A stretch of DNA of 64,000 bases from Methanoculleus sp. UBA374 (GTDB lineage Archaea; Halobacteriota; Methanomicrobia; Methanomicrobiales; Methanoculleaceae). The stretch spans positions 83,594-147,593 of the forward strand of contig DAYL01000033.1 in the NCBI GenBank assembly GCA_002508705.1, given 5' to 3'. A program made the translations under genes and the position numbers. A model generated the notes under the pieces. The model did no database searches. It saw only the letters and a program-made list of their open reading frames with translations, and had not been told where the DNA came from. Below are positions 24,795 through 35,052 of the stretch, one piece after another (the stretch's first letter is position 1; each line of letters starts with the position of its first letter).

Positions 24795-27590
24795 TCACTT
24801 CAGATGGCTGATGTAGTCGTGGAGTCTGGCCTTCGGGATGCCGGTGATGGAGGAGACCGCCTCCGCGTCGGCTTCACGGAGCGTCGCGGCGTTGTAGATG
24901 CCCGCAAGGTAGAGCCTCTCCACGGTCGCCTCCCCGATGCCCGGAATCGCCAGCAGTTCTTCCCGCCCGCGTTCGAGCGCTGCTTTGGTGACCTTTGCCG
25001 GGGTGGGGCGTCCGAGGTACCTGCAGACCATATCCACATGCTTATGTACGGTTTCCGGATTAATGGCGGTTTTGCTTGAGAGGTAGGGGATGGGGAGATA
25101 GCAGAAGTCATCGGGGCTCCCGACCTCTCCGGCCAGATACTTCTTCAGGCTGACCGCGGGAACTCCTGCTTCCCGGAGGGTGCGCTCGTTGCAGAGTGCG
25201 CGGGCCGCCTCGAGGAGTTCCGTTGCCGCCGCATCGCCGATGCCGGCCTTTTTCAGGACCGCAGGGTCCGCACGGGAGAGCGCGGAGATGTCGCCGATCC
25301 CCTGTTCGAGGAGATTTTTGTTGATCTTCGCGTGGCTCCGGCCTTTCCTCGGGGGGACGATCTTCCGGATGAACTTCCGGAGTTCCGATCGGCGCCGGAG
25401 GATATCCAGCGCGTCTTTTGCCTCCTCTATGAGTCGTCCGGCCTCATCGCTTCCGACACCGAGGGCGTCTGTGAGGTTGCCGGGCTGCATTCCCGCGATC
25501 TCGGAGACCGTGTAGATATGGCGCGCGTGCAGACGCTGCACGAGTTCGTCGGTCATCGAGGGCATCATCCGGAGCGCCTCGACGTTCGAGGCGATGTGGC
25601 TGCAGAGCGGACAGCCTATCGTCCACGGGGGGGAGCCTTTCCGGATCAGGCGGACGTGGGAGAGCCCGTGCTCCGGGCAGGTCTCCTCCGTCCGGATCGC
25701 CCGTCCCCAGATGCTGCCGGGCAGGCTGATGTTGAACCGGCACTCGGGGTAGCCGGTGCAGCCGATGAACTGGGAGGCGCCGAGGTGTCGGATCCGGAGG
25801 TCGCGGCCGCAGACGGGGCAGGGGCCGACGGTATGCTCCTCGGCGGTCTGCTCCATGATCTCCTCGCCGATCTCCTTCTCGTGCTCCTCGAGTTTGTCAA
25901 AGACCCGGTGGAGCATCTCGCGGGACTCGTTGACGACGTCTTTATGGGAGCGCTGCTTCTGCTTGATGAGTTGCATGTGCTCTTCAAGCGTCCGGGTCAT
26001 CTCGGGCTCCGTGATCGTCTCCGCGTGGTTGTCGAGCGCTTCCGTGACGGCTCTGCCGACGAGCGTCGGGCGGAGGGGGTTCCCCTCCACGTAGCGGCGG
26101 GAGACGAGTTTGCCGATCACTTCGTGCCGGGTGCTCTTCGTGCCGAGGCCGAGTTCCTCCATCACCTGAATGAGCCGGCTCTGGGAGTAGCGCGCCGGCG
26201 GCTGAGTCTGTTTCTCCTCAAGGTTCACGCTTTTAATCGGCAGGCGTTCGCCCGGGGAGAACGCTGGAAGGATATTCTCCTTCGCCTCCGAGTAGGGGTA
26301 GACCCGGCGCCATCCGGCGGAGACGAGCCGTCCGCCCGTTGCCGTGTAGGGTTCGCCGGACGCATCGAAGAGGCATTTGGTGGTCGCCCACGTCGCGTCG
26401 GGGGAGAGGGTCGCGAGAAACCGCCGGACAACGAGTTCGTAGACCTTCCACCGGTCGGAGCCGAGGGCCTCGCGTGCGGCGGCGCCCGTGGGGTGGATCG
26501 GCGGGTGGTCGGTGCTCTCCTTCTTGCCGCGCGTCGGGACCGGACGCCGGTGCTGCTGTACCCAGGCGATATCCGCATCGAACGCCCCCCCCCTGAGCGC
26601 TTCAAGGATACCGTTCAGGTTCAGGGACTTCGGGTAGACCGTGTTGTCGGTTCTCGGGTAGGAGATGTAACCGTTCATGTAGAGGTCTTCGGCGATCCGC
26701 ATCGCGTTCGCCGCCGAGAGGCCCAGGCGGCTTGCCGCGACGATGAAGGCCGTGGTGTCGAACGGCGTCGGCGCCCGGTCGGTCTTCTGCCCCTCTTTTA
26801 CATCCGTGACCACGAGCGGCTCCTTTGTCCCTGCTTCGGCGGCGAGGGCCGCGTCGTGGTCGGTGAACCGCCCGGCGGTATGCCGCGCCTCCACCGGCAC
26901 TCCGTCCTTCTCGGTCGCAAGCGAGAGCATCCAGTAAGTCTGGGGGACGAAGTTCTCGATCTCGCGCTCCCGGTCGACAATCATGGCAAGCGTCGGGCTC
27001 TGGACCCGGCCGACGGAGAGGATGTTCTTGCCGCCCCGCCGGGCCGCGAGGCTGATGAACCGGGTCAGCGACGCTCCCCACATCAGGTCGACCGTCTGGC
27101 GTGCCTCACCGGCAGCCGCAAGCGCGAAGTCGAGGTCGGCCGGGCTCTCGAAAGCCGACCGGATCTCCGCCGGGGTTATCGCGGAGAACCGGGCCCGGTT
27201 GATCCTGACCGTGGGGTTCACCGCACGGACGAGTTCGTAGGCCTCCTTTCCGATAAGTTCTCCTTCCGTATCGTAATCGGTGGCGATAGTAACGAGGTCC
27301 GCTTTCTTTGAGAGTTTCTGGATGAGGTTGACGATCTTCTTCTCGGTCGGCTTCTTGACGGTGCCTGCATCGATGAGGCTTCGCGGGGTGTGGACCTCGC
27401 TACGCCAGTTCGTGTAGCCGGGCTCGAAGTCGACCTCCACCACGTGCCCTTTGAGGCCCACCACCGTCTTTGTGTCGAAGGAATAGGTGGTTACGCTCCC
27501 TTCCTTGACCGCCCTCACCTTCTCGTTGCCGGCGAGGATCTGGGCAATCCGGTTTGCCGATATATTCTTCTCTGCGATGATCAGATGCAT
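24795..27590 (-). CDS. topA: DNA topoisomerase I (type IA) with zinc and HhH tail
   Basis: The 931-residue enzyme has a TOPRIM domain (MHLIIAEKN, ATDYDTEGELIG), the active-site Tyr in GYISYPRTDNT near residue 310, and the LIQVMEELGLGTKSTRHE motif. A C-terminal zinc ribbon (CPVCGRDLRI...CTGYPEC), a second CPEHG...CPLC pair and a long helix-hairpin-helix region follow, as in archaeal TopA. It relaxes negative supercoils. It starts eight bases after gatB. Confidence 0.95.
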   Translation of the reverse strand: MHLIIAEKNISANRIAQILAGNEKVRAVKEGSVTTYSFDTKTVVGLKGHVVEVDFEPGYTNWRSEVHTPRSLIDAGTVKKPTEKKIVNLIQKLSKKADLVTIATDYDTEGELIGKEAYELVRAVNPTVRINRARFSAITPAEIRSAFESPADLDFALAAAGEARQTVDLMWGASLTRFISLAARRGGKNILSVGRVQSPTLAMIVDREREIENFVPQTYWMLSLATEKDGVPVEARHTAGRFTDHDAALAAEAGTKEPLVVTDVKEGQKTDRAPTPFDTTAFIVAASRLGLSAANAMRIAEDLYMNGYISYPRTDNTVYPKSLNLNGILEALRGGAFDADIAWVQQHRRPVPTRGKKESTDHPPIHPTGAAAREALGSDRWKVYELVVRRFLATLSPDATWATTKCLFDASGEPYTATGGRLVSAGWRRVYPYSEAKENILPAFSPGERLPIKSVNLEEKQTQPPARYSQSRLIQVMEELGLGTKSTRHEVIGKLVSRRYVEGNPLRPTLVGRAVTEALDNHAETITEPEMTRTLEEHMQLIKQKQRSHKDVVNESREMLHRVFDKLEEHEKEIGEEIMEQTAEEHTVGPCPVCGRDLRIRHLGASQFIGCTGYPECRFNISLPGSIWGRAIRTEETCPEHGLSHVRLIRKGSPPWTIGCPLCSHIASNVEALRMMPSMTDELVQRLHARHIYTVSEIAGMQPGNLTDALGVGSDEAGRLIEEAKDALDILRRRSELRKFIRKIVPPRKGRSHAKINKNLLEQGIGDISALSRADPAVLKKAGIGDAAATELLEAARALCNERTLREAGVPAVSLKKYLAGEVGSPDDFCYLPIPYLSSKTAINPETVHKHVDMVCRYLGRPTPAKVTKAALERGREELLAIPGIGEATVERLYLAGIYNAATLREADAEAVSSITGIPKARLHDYISHLK

Positions 27591-27597
27591 GGCAGAT

Positions 27598-29013
27598 TTA
27601 CACCCTGTCTGTATCGATACATTCGGATACGATCCGTCCGAGTTCCCGCGGGTCCGCCCTGCCCCGGGTCTCTTTCATCACCTGTCCCACGAGGTAGTTC
27701 AGGGCCCCTTTCTTGCCGGCCCGGTAGTCCTCCACCGCCTGCGGGTTTGCAGCGATCACCCCCTGCACGATGGGAGCGTATTCGCTCCCTGTGGCCTTGC
27801 CGAGCCCTTCGCGCTTCATGATTGCGACGGGGCTCTCGCAGGGGCTGCCTCGCGCGCAGGCATCCAGCATCTCTCTGAGCACCTGGACGCCGGCCGCATC
27901 AGTGATGGTCTCTGTCTTGAGAAGGCCGAGGAGTTCTCGTATATGGCCGGGCGGGACGGCGGCGATATCCATGTCGCGGTAATTGAGCTCCCCGAGGAGG
28001 GTGTCGGCCACCCAGGTGGCGGCGAGGACCGGGTCGATCTCGGCGACTTCTTCGTAGAAATCGGCGAGTTTCGGGTCTCCGGTCAGGGTCCGGGCGTGGT
28101 TGAGCGATATGCCGTACTCCGCCATGAACCGGTTTTTCCGGGCGACGGGCAACTCGGGGAGGTCGATTGCCGCCACCCAGTCTGCGACACGGAGCGGTCG
28201 GAGGTCCGGTTCCGGGAAGTAGCGGTAGTCGTGCTCCTCTTCCTTGCTGCGGGCGGAGGTGGTGATCCCGCGCCCCTCCATGAAGTGCCGGGTCTCTCGC
28301 GTCACTTTCTGCCCGCGCCGGAGCAGGTTCTTCTGCCGGGTCACCTCGAAGGTGAGGGCTTTCTCGACCCCTTTGTAGGAGGAGATGTTCTTGACTTCGA
28401 CCCGTTCGGACCCTTCAAGGGAGATGTTTGCATCGACGCGGAGGGAGCCTTCCCGGTCGCCGTCGAAGACCCCGAGGTACTCGAGGACCGTGCGGAGTTT
28501 ATTGAGGAACCGGCGGGCCTCCTGCGGAGACCGCATGTCCGGCTCGGTGACGATCTCAAGGAGCGGGATACCGGACCGGTTGTAGTCGACGAGCGAGTAT
28601 TTCGATCCGCCTGTGACGTGGACGAGTCTCCCCGGGTCTTCTTCGAGGTGCACCCGGGTGATCCGGACGAGCTTCTCGTGCCCTTCGTCGTCCTCGATCT
28701 CGACGGTCCCCGCGACCGCGAGCGGTTTGTCGTACTGGGTGATCTGGTAGGCCTTCGGGAGGTCGGGGTAGAAGTAGTTCTTCCGGGCGAACTCCGACTC
28801 CTCCGGCACCTGCATATTGAGGGCTTTTGCGACGCGGAGTCCGTACTCGACCGCTCTTCTGTTCACGCGCGGGAGCGCTCCGGGAAGCCCGAGACAGATC
28901 GGGCAGCAGTGGGTATTGGGCTCGTCGTCCCGGTAGTCCGTTGAGCACCCGCAGAAGAGCTTCGTTGCCGTCGCGAGCTGGACGTGGATCTCGAGTCCGA
29001 TGATCGTCTTCAT
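27598..29013 (-). CDS. gatB: Asp/Glu-tRNA amidotransferase subunit B
   Basis: The 471-residue kinase/transferase subunit has [19 protein letters not shown], zinc ligands CGC...[10 protein letters not shown], and the [16 protein letters not shown] motif, then the YqeY-like tail. It phosphorylates misacylated Asp-tRNA-Asn (or Glu-tRNA-Gln) and aminates it with ammonia from GatA. In archaea GatCAB mainly serves Asn-tRNA, with GatDE for Gln-tRNA. The start overlaps the gatA stop. Confidence 0.96.
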   Translation of the reverse strand: MKTIIGLEIHVQLATATKLFCGCSTDYRDDEPNTHCCPICLGLPGALPRVNRRAVEYGLRVAKALNMQVPEESEFARKNYFYPDLPKAYQITQYDKPLAVAGTVEIEDDEGHEKLVRITRVHLEEDPGRLVHVTGGSKYSLVDYNRSGIPLLEIVTEPDMRSPQEARRFLNKLRTVLEYLGVFDGDREGSLRVDANISLEGSERVEVKNISSYKGVEKALTFEVTRQKNLLRRGQKVTRETRHFMEGRGITTSARSKEEEHDYRYFPEPDLRPLRVADWVAAIDLPELPVARKNRFMAEYGISLNHARTLTGDPKLADFYEEVAEIDPVLAATWVADTLLGELNYRDMDIAAVPPGHIRELLGLLKTETITDAAGVQVLREMLDACARGSPCESPVAIMKREGLGKATGSEYAPIVQGVIAANPQAVEDYRAGKKGALNYLVGQVMKETRGRADPRELGRIVSECIDTDRV

Positions 29014-30311
29014 GCCCTCACCTCCTGCTCGTAGGCAAAGGCAGCGTCGACGACGCGCTCGTCCTCAAACGGCCTTCCCATCAACTGGAGACCCACGGGG
29101 AGACCGTCCACTCTGCCGCACGGGACCGATATAGCCGGGATTCCGGCGAGGTTCGCTGGCACGGTGAGGATGTCGGAGAGGTACATCGAGAGCGGGTCGG
29201 TCTTCTCGCCGAGGCGGAAGGCGACCGTCGGCATCGTCGGGCCGGCGACGATGTCTACTTTGCGGAAGGCCCGTTCAAAGTCCTGCTGGATGTTGCGGCG
29301 GGCCAGTTGCGCCTTCGCGTAGTACCTGCCAGCGTAGCCGGCCGAGAGGGCGAAGGTGCCGAGCATGATCCGGCGCCGGACCTCAGGCCCGAACAACTCC
29401 CGCCGGAGGTCCTGGTAGGCCTCGTGCCAGGATTTTCTGGTGTCGACCGCCGGACCGTAGCGAACGCCGTCGAACCGGGCGAGGTTCGAGGAGGCTTCGC
29501 TCGTGCAGATGACGTAGTAGGCCGCGAGCGCGTGGCGCATGCCGGGGATGCTGACCGGCACCGTGCCGGCCCCGAGGTCTTCGAGGACGCCGACGGCGTC
29601 CCGGACGGTCTTTGCGATGCGGGGGTCCACGCCTTCGCCGAAGTACTCCTCCGGCACCCCGACCCGGAGACCCGCGATCTCGGCTATGGGTCGGTGGTTG
29701 TAGGGTTTATCGAGCATCGTCGAGTCGTGGGGGTCGTAGTTCGCGATCACCGACATCAGTCTTGAAGCGTCCTCCACCGTCCGCGCCATCGGCCCGATCT
29801 GTTCGAGGGAGTTTGCATAGGCAATGAGGCCGTGGCGGGAGACCCGGCCGTAGGTGGGTTTGAGGCCCACGACCCCGCAGAATGCCGCGGGGCACCGGAT
29901 CGAGCCGCCGGTATCGGTACCGAGCGCCATCGGGACGAGTCCTGCAGCGACCGCGGCGGCGCTCCCGCCGGACGACCCGCCGGGCACCCTTGTTTGGTCG
30001 ACCGGGTTTCTGGTCGGGCCGAACGCGCTCGTCTCGGTGGTGGACCCCATGCCGAACTCGTCCATGTTGGTCTTGCCGACGATTGCGGCTCCGGCGTTCC
30101 GGAGGAGTCCCACGACGTGGGCGTCGTACGGCGGGACGTAGCCTTCGAGGATCCGGGACCCGCAGGTGGTCTCGATACCCGCCGTGGAGATGTTGTCCTT
30201 GACCGCGACGGCGACGCCGGCGAGCCTACCGTCGGAAAACGGTGCCTCGCGGCAGGTGGTGATGAATGCGTTGTACCGGTCGTCCGGCGAGAAGTCCAGG
30301 GTTCCCGCCAC
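29010..30311 (-). CDS. gatA: Asp/Glu-tRNA amidotransferase subunit A
   Basis: The 433-residue amidase has the Ser-Ser-Lys triad: Lys in [19 protein letters not shown] and [15 protein letters not shown]. It releases ammonia from glutamine or asparagine for GatB. Length is slightly shorter than bacterial GatA (~480). It follows gatC with no gap and overlaps gatB by four bases. Confidence 0.96.
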   Translation of the reverse strand: MAGTLDFSPDDRYNAFITTCREAPFSDGRLAGVAVAVKDNISTAGIETTCGSRILEGYVPPYDAHVVGLLRNAGAAIVGKTNMDEFGMGSTTETSAFGPTRNPVDQTRVPGGSSGGSAAAVAAGLVPMALGTDTGGSIRCPAAFCGVVGLKPTYGRVSRHGLIAYANSLEQIGPMARTVEDASRLMSVIANYDPHDSTMLDKPYNHRPIAEIAGLRVGVPEEYFGEGVDPRIAKTVRDAVGVLEDLGAGTVPVSIPGMRHALAAYYVICTSEASSNLARFDGVRYGPAVDTRKSWHEAYQDLRRELFGPEVRRRIMLGTFALSAGYAGRYYAKAQLARRNIQQDFERAFRKVDIVAGPTMPTVAFRLGEKTDPLSMYLSDILTVPANLAGIPAISVPCGRVDGLPVGLQLMGRPFEDERVVDAAFAYEQEVRA

Positions 30312-30581
30312 TTACATCACCCTCGGTGCTTTTATAAACCCGTTCTCGGTCGAGCCTGCGTTTACAAGGGCCGCATCCTGCGAGAGGCCCGGCCGGGGCT
30401 CGTCTTCCCGGAAGACGTTGGCGGTCCCGGCGGCCGGGGCGCTTTCGCCCTCTACGGTGTCGAGGACCTCAAAGTAGTCGAGGATCGCGTTGAACTGGGT
30501 GGTGAACTCCGGCACTTCGTCTTTCGATATGCCGATATCTGCAAGTTCTGCTATATGCTCAATATCGCTCTCAGTGATCAT
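30312..30581 (-). CDS. gatC: Asp/Glu-tRNA amidotransferase subunit C
   Basis: The 89-residue stabilising subunit starts MITESDIEHIAELADIGIS and contains FNAILDYFEVLDTVEG, typical of GatC, which wraps around GatA. Its start overlaps the end of the asparagine-synthase-like gene by 11 bases. Confidence 0.93.
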   Translation of the reverse strand: MITESDIEHIAELADIGISKDEVPEFTTQFNAILDYFEVLDTVEGESAPAAGTANVFREDEPRPGLSQDAALVNAGSTENGFIKAPRVM

Positions 30582-31578
30582 ATTCCGCCCTACTGATCTC
30601 CGTTAAGTACCCTTGTACCGACTTTTTATAACCGTTCCTACGGGTGAGCCGTTGGATTGTCCGCCAGATTCCGCTCCCGTATTGCATCGCTTTCTTATCG
30701 GCCCGGGCGATTTCTGCAGGGATATGCCGTTCTGCAACCACCCGTAAGGGATGCTTTCTCACCCCTCCGCGCACCCTCTCGTCCGCCGGGATCACCCGTG
30801 CGGCGCGCACCACCCGGGTATCGAGGTAGGGCATCGAGAAATACACCCCGTGGAGCGCCGCCACCGCCTGGTCCCGCGCCCCCTGGCGTCCGAGGTCTGC
30901 AAAGTCCCGTTCGAGGTCCGCAGCGAGGTCGGGGGAGGAGAGGTAGCGGGCGTAGCCGCCGAAGAGTTCGTCGGCCCCCTGTCCGGCGAGGACGCGGGTA
31001 TGTCCGTGCTCTCCCGCCCAGGCGGCGGCGAAGGCGAGGGTCGTTGCAATCGCTGCGTCTACCGGGTTCGTCGGGTCGGGGATGACCCGGACCACCTGCG
31101 CGAGTTTCTCCTCGATCTCTTCTTCGGTCGGGGTGACGATCTCGAGGTCAAGTTCCAGCGCTCGTGCGGCCTTTGTCGCCCATGCGATGTCGTGCGACCC
31201 CTCGATGCCCACCGTCACACAGGGGAGGCGGGCGAGGTGGGCGATCAGGCCCGAGTCCACGCCGCCGGAGAAGGCCACCACGCCCTCGTCGCTCCGGAGG
31301 TCGACCGCGGTGACAATTGCCTCCTCAAGCGTGCATGGCGGGGGATCGGGGAATATCCGGGCGGCCTCGCGCCCGCCGCAGTATATGGTTCCGGGGGGGA
31401 CCGGGCCGGGCATGATGCCGAAGGCGTCGCGGGCGATGCAGTCGCCCCGGACGAGGAGGAACTCGCCGCCGCACCGGGAAAGAGACTGCGGCCCCTCTTC
31501 GAGCATCCGCTCCACGTCTGCTGGGGAGAGCCGCACCCCGTCACGTTCCATCCAGCCCTTCAGGTTCATGATAGACAT
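30571..31578 (-). CDS. Asparagine synthase-like protein with reduced glutaminase domain
   Basis: The ~335-residue protein carries the AsnB synthetase domain: the ATP-pyrophosphatase PP-loop VAFSGGVDSG, then AGQGADELFGGYARYL and MPYLDTRVV. Only about 85 residues precede it, and although LSRCGGEFLLVRGD and ARDAFGIMPG recall the Ntn glutaminase domain, the N-terminal catalytic Cys2 is absent. It should therefore use free ammonia or ammonia from a partner. It heads the operon with gatCAB, overlapping gatC. ATGs at 31578 and 31569 are both possible starts; the open frame to 31659 is not supported. Confidence 0.82.
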   Translation of the reverse strand: MSIMNLKGWMERDGVRLSPADVERMLEEGPQSLSRCGGEFLLVRGDCIARDAFGIMPGPVPPGTIYCGGREAARIFPDPPPCTLEEAIVTAVDLRSDEGVVAFSGGVDSGLIAHLARLPCVTVGIEGSHDIAWATKAARALELDLEIVTPTEEEIEEKLAQVVRVIPDPTNPVDAAIATTLAFAAAWAGEHGHTRVLAGQGADELFGGYARYLSSPDLAADLERDFADLGRQGARDQAVAALHGVYFSMPYLDTRVVRAARVIPADERVRGGVRKHPLRVVAERHIPAEIARADKKAMQYGSGIWRTIQRLTRRNGYKKSVQGYLTEISRAEYDH

Positions 31579-31666
31579 ATCTCGCAATCCGGCATGGTTG
31601 CCATGAGGCGACCGGGTACTGCGCCGCCTCAAAAAACGGATCACCGTCAATGTTTGCATCGGCCAA

Positions 31667-31680
31667 CTATAAATATATGC
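31667..31680 (-). promoter_or_regulatory. TATA-like element upstream of the asnB-like/gat operon
   Basis: The reverse strand reads GCATATATTTATAG about 90 bases before the operon start; it is the only strongly AT-rich block in this leader. Confidence 0.4.
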
Positions 31681-31689
31681 ACAATATTC

Positions 31690-32088
31690 TCTGTGAAATG
31701 TGCCCTATTTCGGGGATTTAGGCTGGATACGGCGTTACCCGGCGGAAACGGCGGCCCGGATCAGGCGCAGCGTCACCTCCGGGTGCGCTGCCCGATCCCG
31801 GCTGTTCTCGGGATGGATGTGTAATTGACGATATGGCTTAGATCGCGTTTCGCGGAAGGTGTCTGCAGGTCAGAATCCCCTCGGGCCTCTCTGCGCGTTC
31901 TTCCTCTCGCACCACACCACTCAGCTGAGAAGGGGTTTCTCGGTTTCAATCGTGTTCGTCGCGAGTTTCTTCTTGCGGACCACAATCATCGTCATTCCAC
32001 TGTTTTTTACCCTTCGAGCGGCTCTGATGCCCAAAACGGATCTCACGCATTTGCCATACGATATGGGGTTAATTTCTCTCATGTATCA
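31690..32088. other. Intergenic region between divergent gat and pilin operons
   Basis: I see no credible gene. GC drops steadily toward the pilin promoter. Short frames here have no family features. Confidence 0.4.
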
Positions 32089-32128
32089 ATTATATTAAAT
32101 TATATAATTTTACAATCGATAAAAGTTA
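32089..32128 (+). promoter_or_regulatory. AT-rich promoter region of pilin cluster 1
   Basis: The stretch with ttatattaaattatataatt is strongly AT-rich and lies about 100 bases before the first pilin ATG, so it probably holds the TATA box for the four-gene pilin cluster. Confidence 0.4.
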
Positions 32129-32218
32129 ATATGTTTTTGTTACCAAGTACCGATATCCCAACCTACTGGGGTGTTTTCTGTCGTGCCGGAAAAAGTACGA
32201 GAGAAGGTGGAAGTTAAA

Positions 32219-32893
32219 ATGAAATTAAAATTGCAGACAAGCCGGGATTCCGCGGTATCTCCCGTCATCGGGGTGATGCTGATGTTGGTGATCACCATCA
32301 TCATCGCAGCGGTCGTCTCTGCGTTTGCCGGCGGACTGTTTGGGGGAAACAACAAGGAGACCCCGACTCTCGCCATGGACGTAAAGATCGTAAACTCGGG
32401 AAATGCCGCGGATAGCGGATTTTTCGCAACGGTTCTCAGTGTTAGCGAACCGACATCGACGAAACAGCTTAAGTTGACGACATCGTGGGTGGCGACGATG
32501 AATGCCAATTCCTCCTATGATTCGGGCACCGTACTCGGATCTACTCCGGATGGAAAGGCGTTCGCCGGAGGCAACACAACCGCGGGCAATGTGACAGCCA
32601 CAGACGCTGTGCCTTACGGGTTCGGCCCGGGAGTGACCGGGGACGTTAATCTGACAACTTACACTGTTAACCAGTCCTTCGGCAACTTCACGCTCATGCC
32701 CGGCACCGGGCTGATCGCCGAACCTGCATCGACTTATTCAGGATATAGTCACATTTCCGGAAGCGACCTTGAGAAGGTCCTCGGGACCGGCTGGGAGCAG
32801 CTGCGCCCGGGAGACATCGTCACGGTCCGGGTCATCTACGCACCCACGGGGAAAGCGATCTTTCAGAAAGAAGTGACCGTTTCGGGAGGTTAA
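32219..32893 (+). CDS. Archaeal type IV pilin, subtype A (long)
   Basis: The 224-residue prepilin starts at the ATG at 32219 and has a class III signal: short charged leader, then DSAVSPVIGVMLMLVITIII as the cleavage/assembly helix (PF07790-type N-terminus). The body contains KLTTSW, YGFGPG, GTGLIAEP and, near the end, LEKVLGTGWEQLRPGDIV...VIYAPTGKAIFQKE, which recur in the other long pilins. It is secreted and cleaved by an EppA/PibD-type peptidase (not in this window). It is first in a four-gene cluster; the next gene starts two bases after its stop. Confidence 0.88.
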   Translation: MKLKLQTSRDSAVSPVIGVMLMLVITIIIAAVVSAFAGGLFGGNNKETPTLAMDVKIVNSGNAADSGFFATVLSVSEPTSTKQLKLTTSWVATMNANSSYDSGTVLGSTPDGKAFAGGNTTAGNVTATDAVPYGFGPGVTGDVNLTTYTVNQSFGNFTLMPGTGLIAEPASTYSGYSHISGSDLEKVLGTGWEQLRPGDIVTVRVIYAPTGKAIFQKEVTVSGG

Positions 32894-32894
32894 A

Positions 32895-33440
32895 ATGTTA
32901 AAACGAAATGATACTGCAGTCTCTCCGGTGGTCGGCGTGATGCTGATGCTGGTCGTGACGATCATCATCGCCGCAATCGTATCGGCGTACGCCGGCGGAA
33001 TTGCAAGCGAACAGAAAAAAGTCCCCCAGGCGATGATTTCCGGTACATACAGCATCTCCAACGGGTTCCAGATCGCTCATAACGGGGGGGACGGCCTTGC
33101 CCTGCACGATATGGTCTTCGTGGTCAGGAATGGCCCCATGTTCGGGCCGAATCTCGAGCGGAAGACTGCTCAGGTCCTGGATAAGACGCTGATCGCCGAC
33201 CGCACGGGCCGGTCCCTCGACAACGGTGACGGGACGTCGGAAGTTACCTCGTTCAGGCCAGGAGATGTCCTGTACATCTCCGCCGAGAACGCGACCGGCA
33301 GCCGGCTCCAGCCCGGACTTGCGGATGCCGAGCACCTCTGGTTCAGCAACACCACTAATATCGGAAATGCGTTCTCCCTCGAGGTGAGCGATACCGGGGG
33401 GAACCTGATTTCGGTATCGGACGTGGTCATCTCACCATAA
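32895..33440 (+). CDS. Archaeal type IV pilin, subtype B (short)
   Basis: The 181-residue prepilin has the signal NDTAVSPVVGVMLMLVVTII and a compact body. Subtype-B features are PQAMISGTYSISNGFQIAHNGGDGLALHDMVF, FRPGDVLYISAEN and a C-terminal LEVSDTGGNLISVSDVVISP. A good ribosome-binding site (GGGAGGTTAAA) lies in the end of the preceding gene. It pairs with the long pilin encoded directly upstream. Confidence 0.88.
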   Translation: MLKRNDTAVSPVVGVMLMLVVTIIIAAIVSAYAGGIASEQKKVPQAMISGTYSISNGFQIAHNGGDGLALHDMVFVVRNGPMFGPNLERKTAQVLDKTLIADRTGRSLDNGDGTSEVTSFRPGDVLYISAENATGSRLQPGLADAEHLWFSNTTNIGNAFSLEVSDTGGNLISVSDVVISP

Positions 33441-33488
33441 CGGGAAGTCATGGATGCACAAAATTCGGATGATGAAGGAGGACAGAAT

Positions 33489-34379
33489 ATGAAATTGGAA
33501 AAGGAAACTGCAGTCTCCCCGGTGATCGGCGTGATGCTGATGCTGGTCGTGACGCTCATTATCGCGGCGGCCATCAGCGCGTTCGCGGGCGGGCTGATCG
33601 GGAACAACAACCAGGACGTACCGAAACTCGCTATGAACGTAAAGGTCGTGAATTCCGGATACTGGCAGTCGAGTTACTTCAAGGCGGAGGTAACGGGCGT
33701 GGACAAACCCATTGATACGCAGGACCTGAAGATCGTGACGTCCTGGTCAAAGACACTCATCAACGGAACCACGATCAACGGGGGGGCGACGATGGTTCCC
33801 GGTGAGACGAATTTCAACGTGACGTTCAACATGAATCCCTGGTCCAATTACGAAGAATGGAGATCCGTCTGTCCCCAGGGGTACGGCCCGGGGGTCGGAT
33901 TGAACGGAACGGAAAGTGCAAATTTCTGGCCTTATGAGAGGAAGCCAGGTGGACCCGAGTATGTACGTGGGCCTGGACCTGGCTTGAAGGCTTCCATGGC
34001 TGAACTTGAAGTTGGAAATTTAACGAATTACTCCTGGTTTGGCAATTACCACCTCCAGGCGGGGACGATCATGTTTGCCCGGCCTTTCGGTGGAGACAAA
34101 GGGGGCCAGGGCACAGGACAATTGAGTTTTGACGTGGGTTACGGGATAACCCCTTCGGATGAAGGGAACACCGGCGGCGGTAGATATTACTATGCCTATG
34201 GTTATTCAGACAAGGGTCAGACTAAAGCCACCTTCAATGAGACCAGTGTCGACCAGATGGAGGCGGTCCTCGGGTCCGACTGGAACATGCTGCGGGTCGG
34301 GGATACCGTTAACGTGAAGGTGATCCACGTTCCGAGCGGGCAGGCCATCTGGCAGAAAGATATCGCTGTGGAGGGCTAA
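33489..34379 (+). CDS. Archaeal type IV pilin, subtype A (long)
   Basis: The product is 296 residues from the ATG at 33489, which has GGAGG at ideal spacing; the frame to 33450 is an upstream extension. The prepilin signal is ETAVSPVIGVMLMLVVTLII. The body shares LKIVTSW, GYGPGVG, FGNYHLQAGTIMFARP and MEAVLGSDWNMLRVGDTVNV...IHVPSGQAIWQKD with the other subtype-A pilins. A central Gly/Tyr-rich stretch (about residues 215-245) makes it the longest of the group. Confidence 0.88.
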   Translation: MKLEKETAVSPVIGVMLMLVVTLIIAAAISAFAGGLIGNNNQDVPKLAMNVKVVNSGYWQSSYFKAEVTGVDKPIDTQDLKIVTSWSKTLINGTTINGGATMVPGETNFNVTFNMNPWSNYEEWRSVCPQGYGPGVGLNGTESANFWPYERKPGGPEYVRGPGPGLKASMAELEVGNLTNYSWFGNYHLQAGTIMFARPFGGDKGGQGTGQLSFDVGYGITPSDEGNTGGGRYYYAYGYSDKGQTKATFNETSVDQMEAVLGSDWNMLRVGDTVNVKVIHVPSGQAIWQKDIAVEG

Positions 34380-34382
34380 CCG

Positions 34383-34916
34383 ATGAAACCCATGAATGAA
34401 TCGGCAGTTTCTCCGGTGATCGGCGTGATGCTGATGTTAGTCGTGACGATCATCATCGCGGCGGTCGTCAGCGCGTTCGCGGGGGGCCTGACGGGCACGG
34501 AGACCAAACCTCCCCAGGCAACCATCCAGGGAACATACGGCGTGTCTTCGGATATTCTCCAGCTGTACCATGCCGGGGGGGACGAACTGTCGACGCAAAG
34601 GATCATCCTCAAGTTACAACAGAACGACGACGACTTCGGAGGGTACCAGAGCCTTTTCACCCAGGAAGGTAGGGTTGGGGTAGGGCTGCACATCCTGAAC
34701 AAATCCGAGATCAGAAATTCAAAGGGGGACCCCTGGCTTAATGCAACGACCGGTCAATCCACGGTCCCCGTATTCCGGCCGGGAGAGACGATGTCCTATA
34801 ACGCAGAAATTAGCACACAGCTCGGCAGCGACGCCGTCGGGAAGTCCCTGTTCCTCGAAGTGGTCACAACCGACGGAACGCTGATCTCAAAGAGCAAGGT
34901 GATGATCGGCCCATAG
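34383..34916 (+). CDS. Archaeal type IV pilin, subtype B (short)
   Basis: The 177-residue prepilin has NESAVSPVIGVMLMLVVTII, then the subtype-B pattern PQATIQGTYGVSSDILQLYHAGGDELSTQRIIL, FRPGETMSYNAEI and LEVVTTDGTLISKSKVMIGP. It follows the long pilin by three bases with GGAGGGC just before its ATG. It closes the plus-strand cluster. Confidence 0.88.
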   Translation: MKPMNESAVSPVIGVMLMLVVTIIIAAVVSAFAGGLTGTETKPPQATIQGTYGVSSDILQLYHAGGDELSTQRIILKLQQNDDDFGGYQSLFTQEGRVGVGLHILNKSEIRNSKGDPWLNATTGQSTVPVFRPGETMSYNAEISTQLGSDAVGKSLFLEVVTTDGTLISKSKVMIGP

Positions 34917-35052
34917 GAGAGAGATCATCCTCAACAATTTTTAATTTCAGGAACGGTTTTCCTGGTAACCATTATCTTTTGAGTTAGCGTGATGCGAAGA
35001 ACGAGAGAAGGATGAGGTTCAACACCGCTCAATTCCTTAACATTATTGTAAG

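Noticed and set aside
25332..27311. Plus-strand open frame of 659 codons opposite topA
   Set aside because: It is antisense to a fully recognisable topoisomerase and shows no domain.
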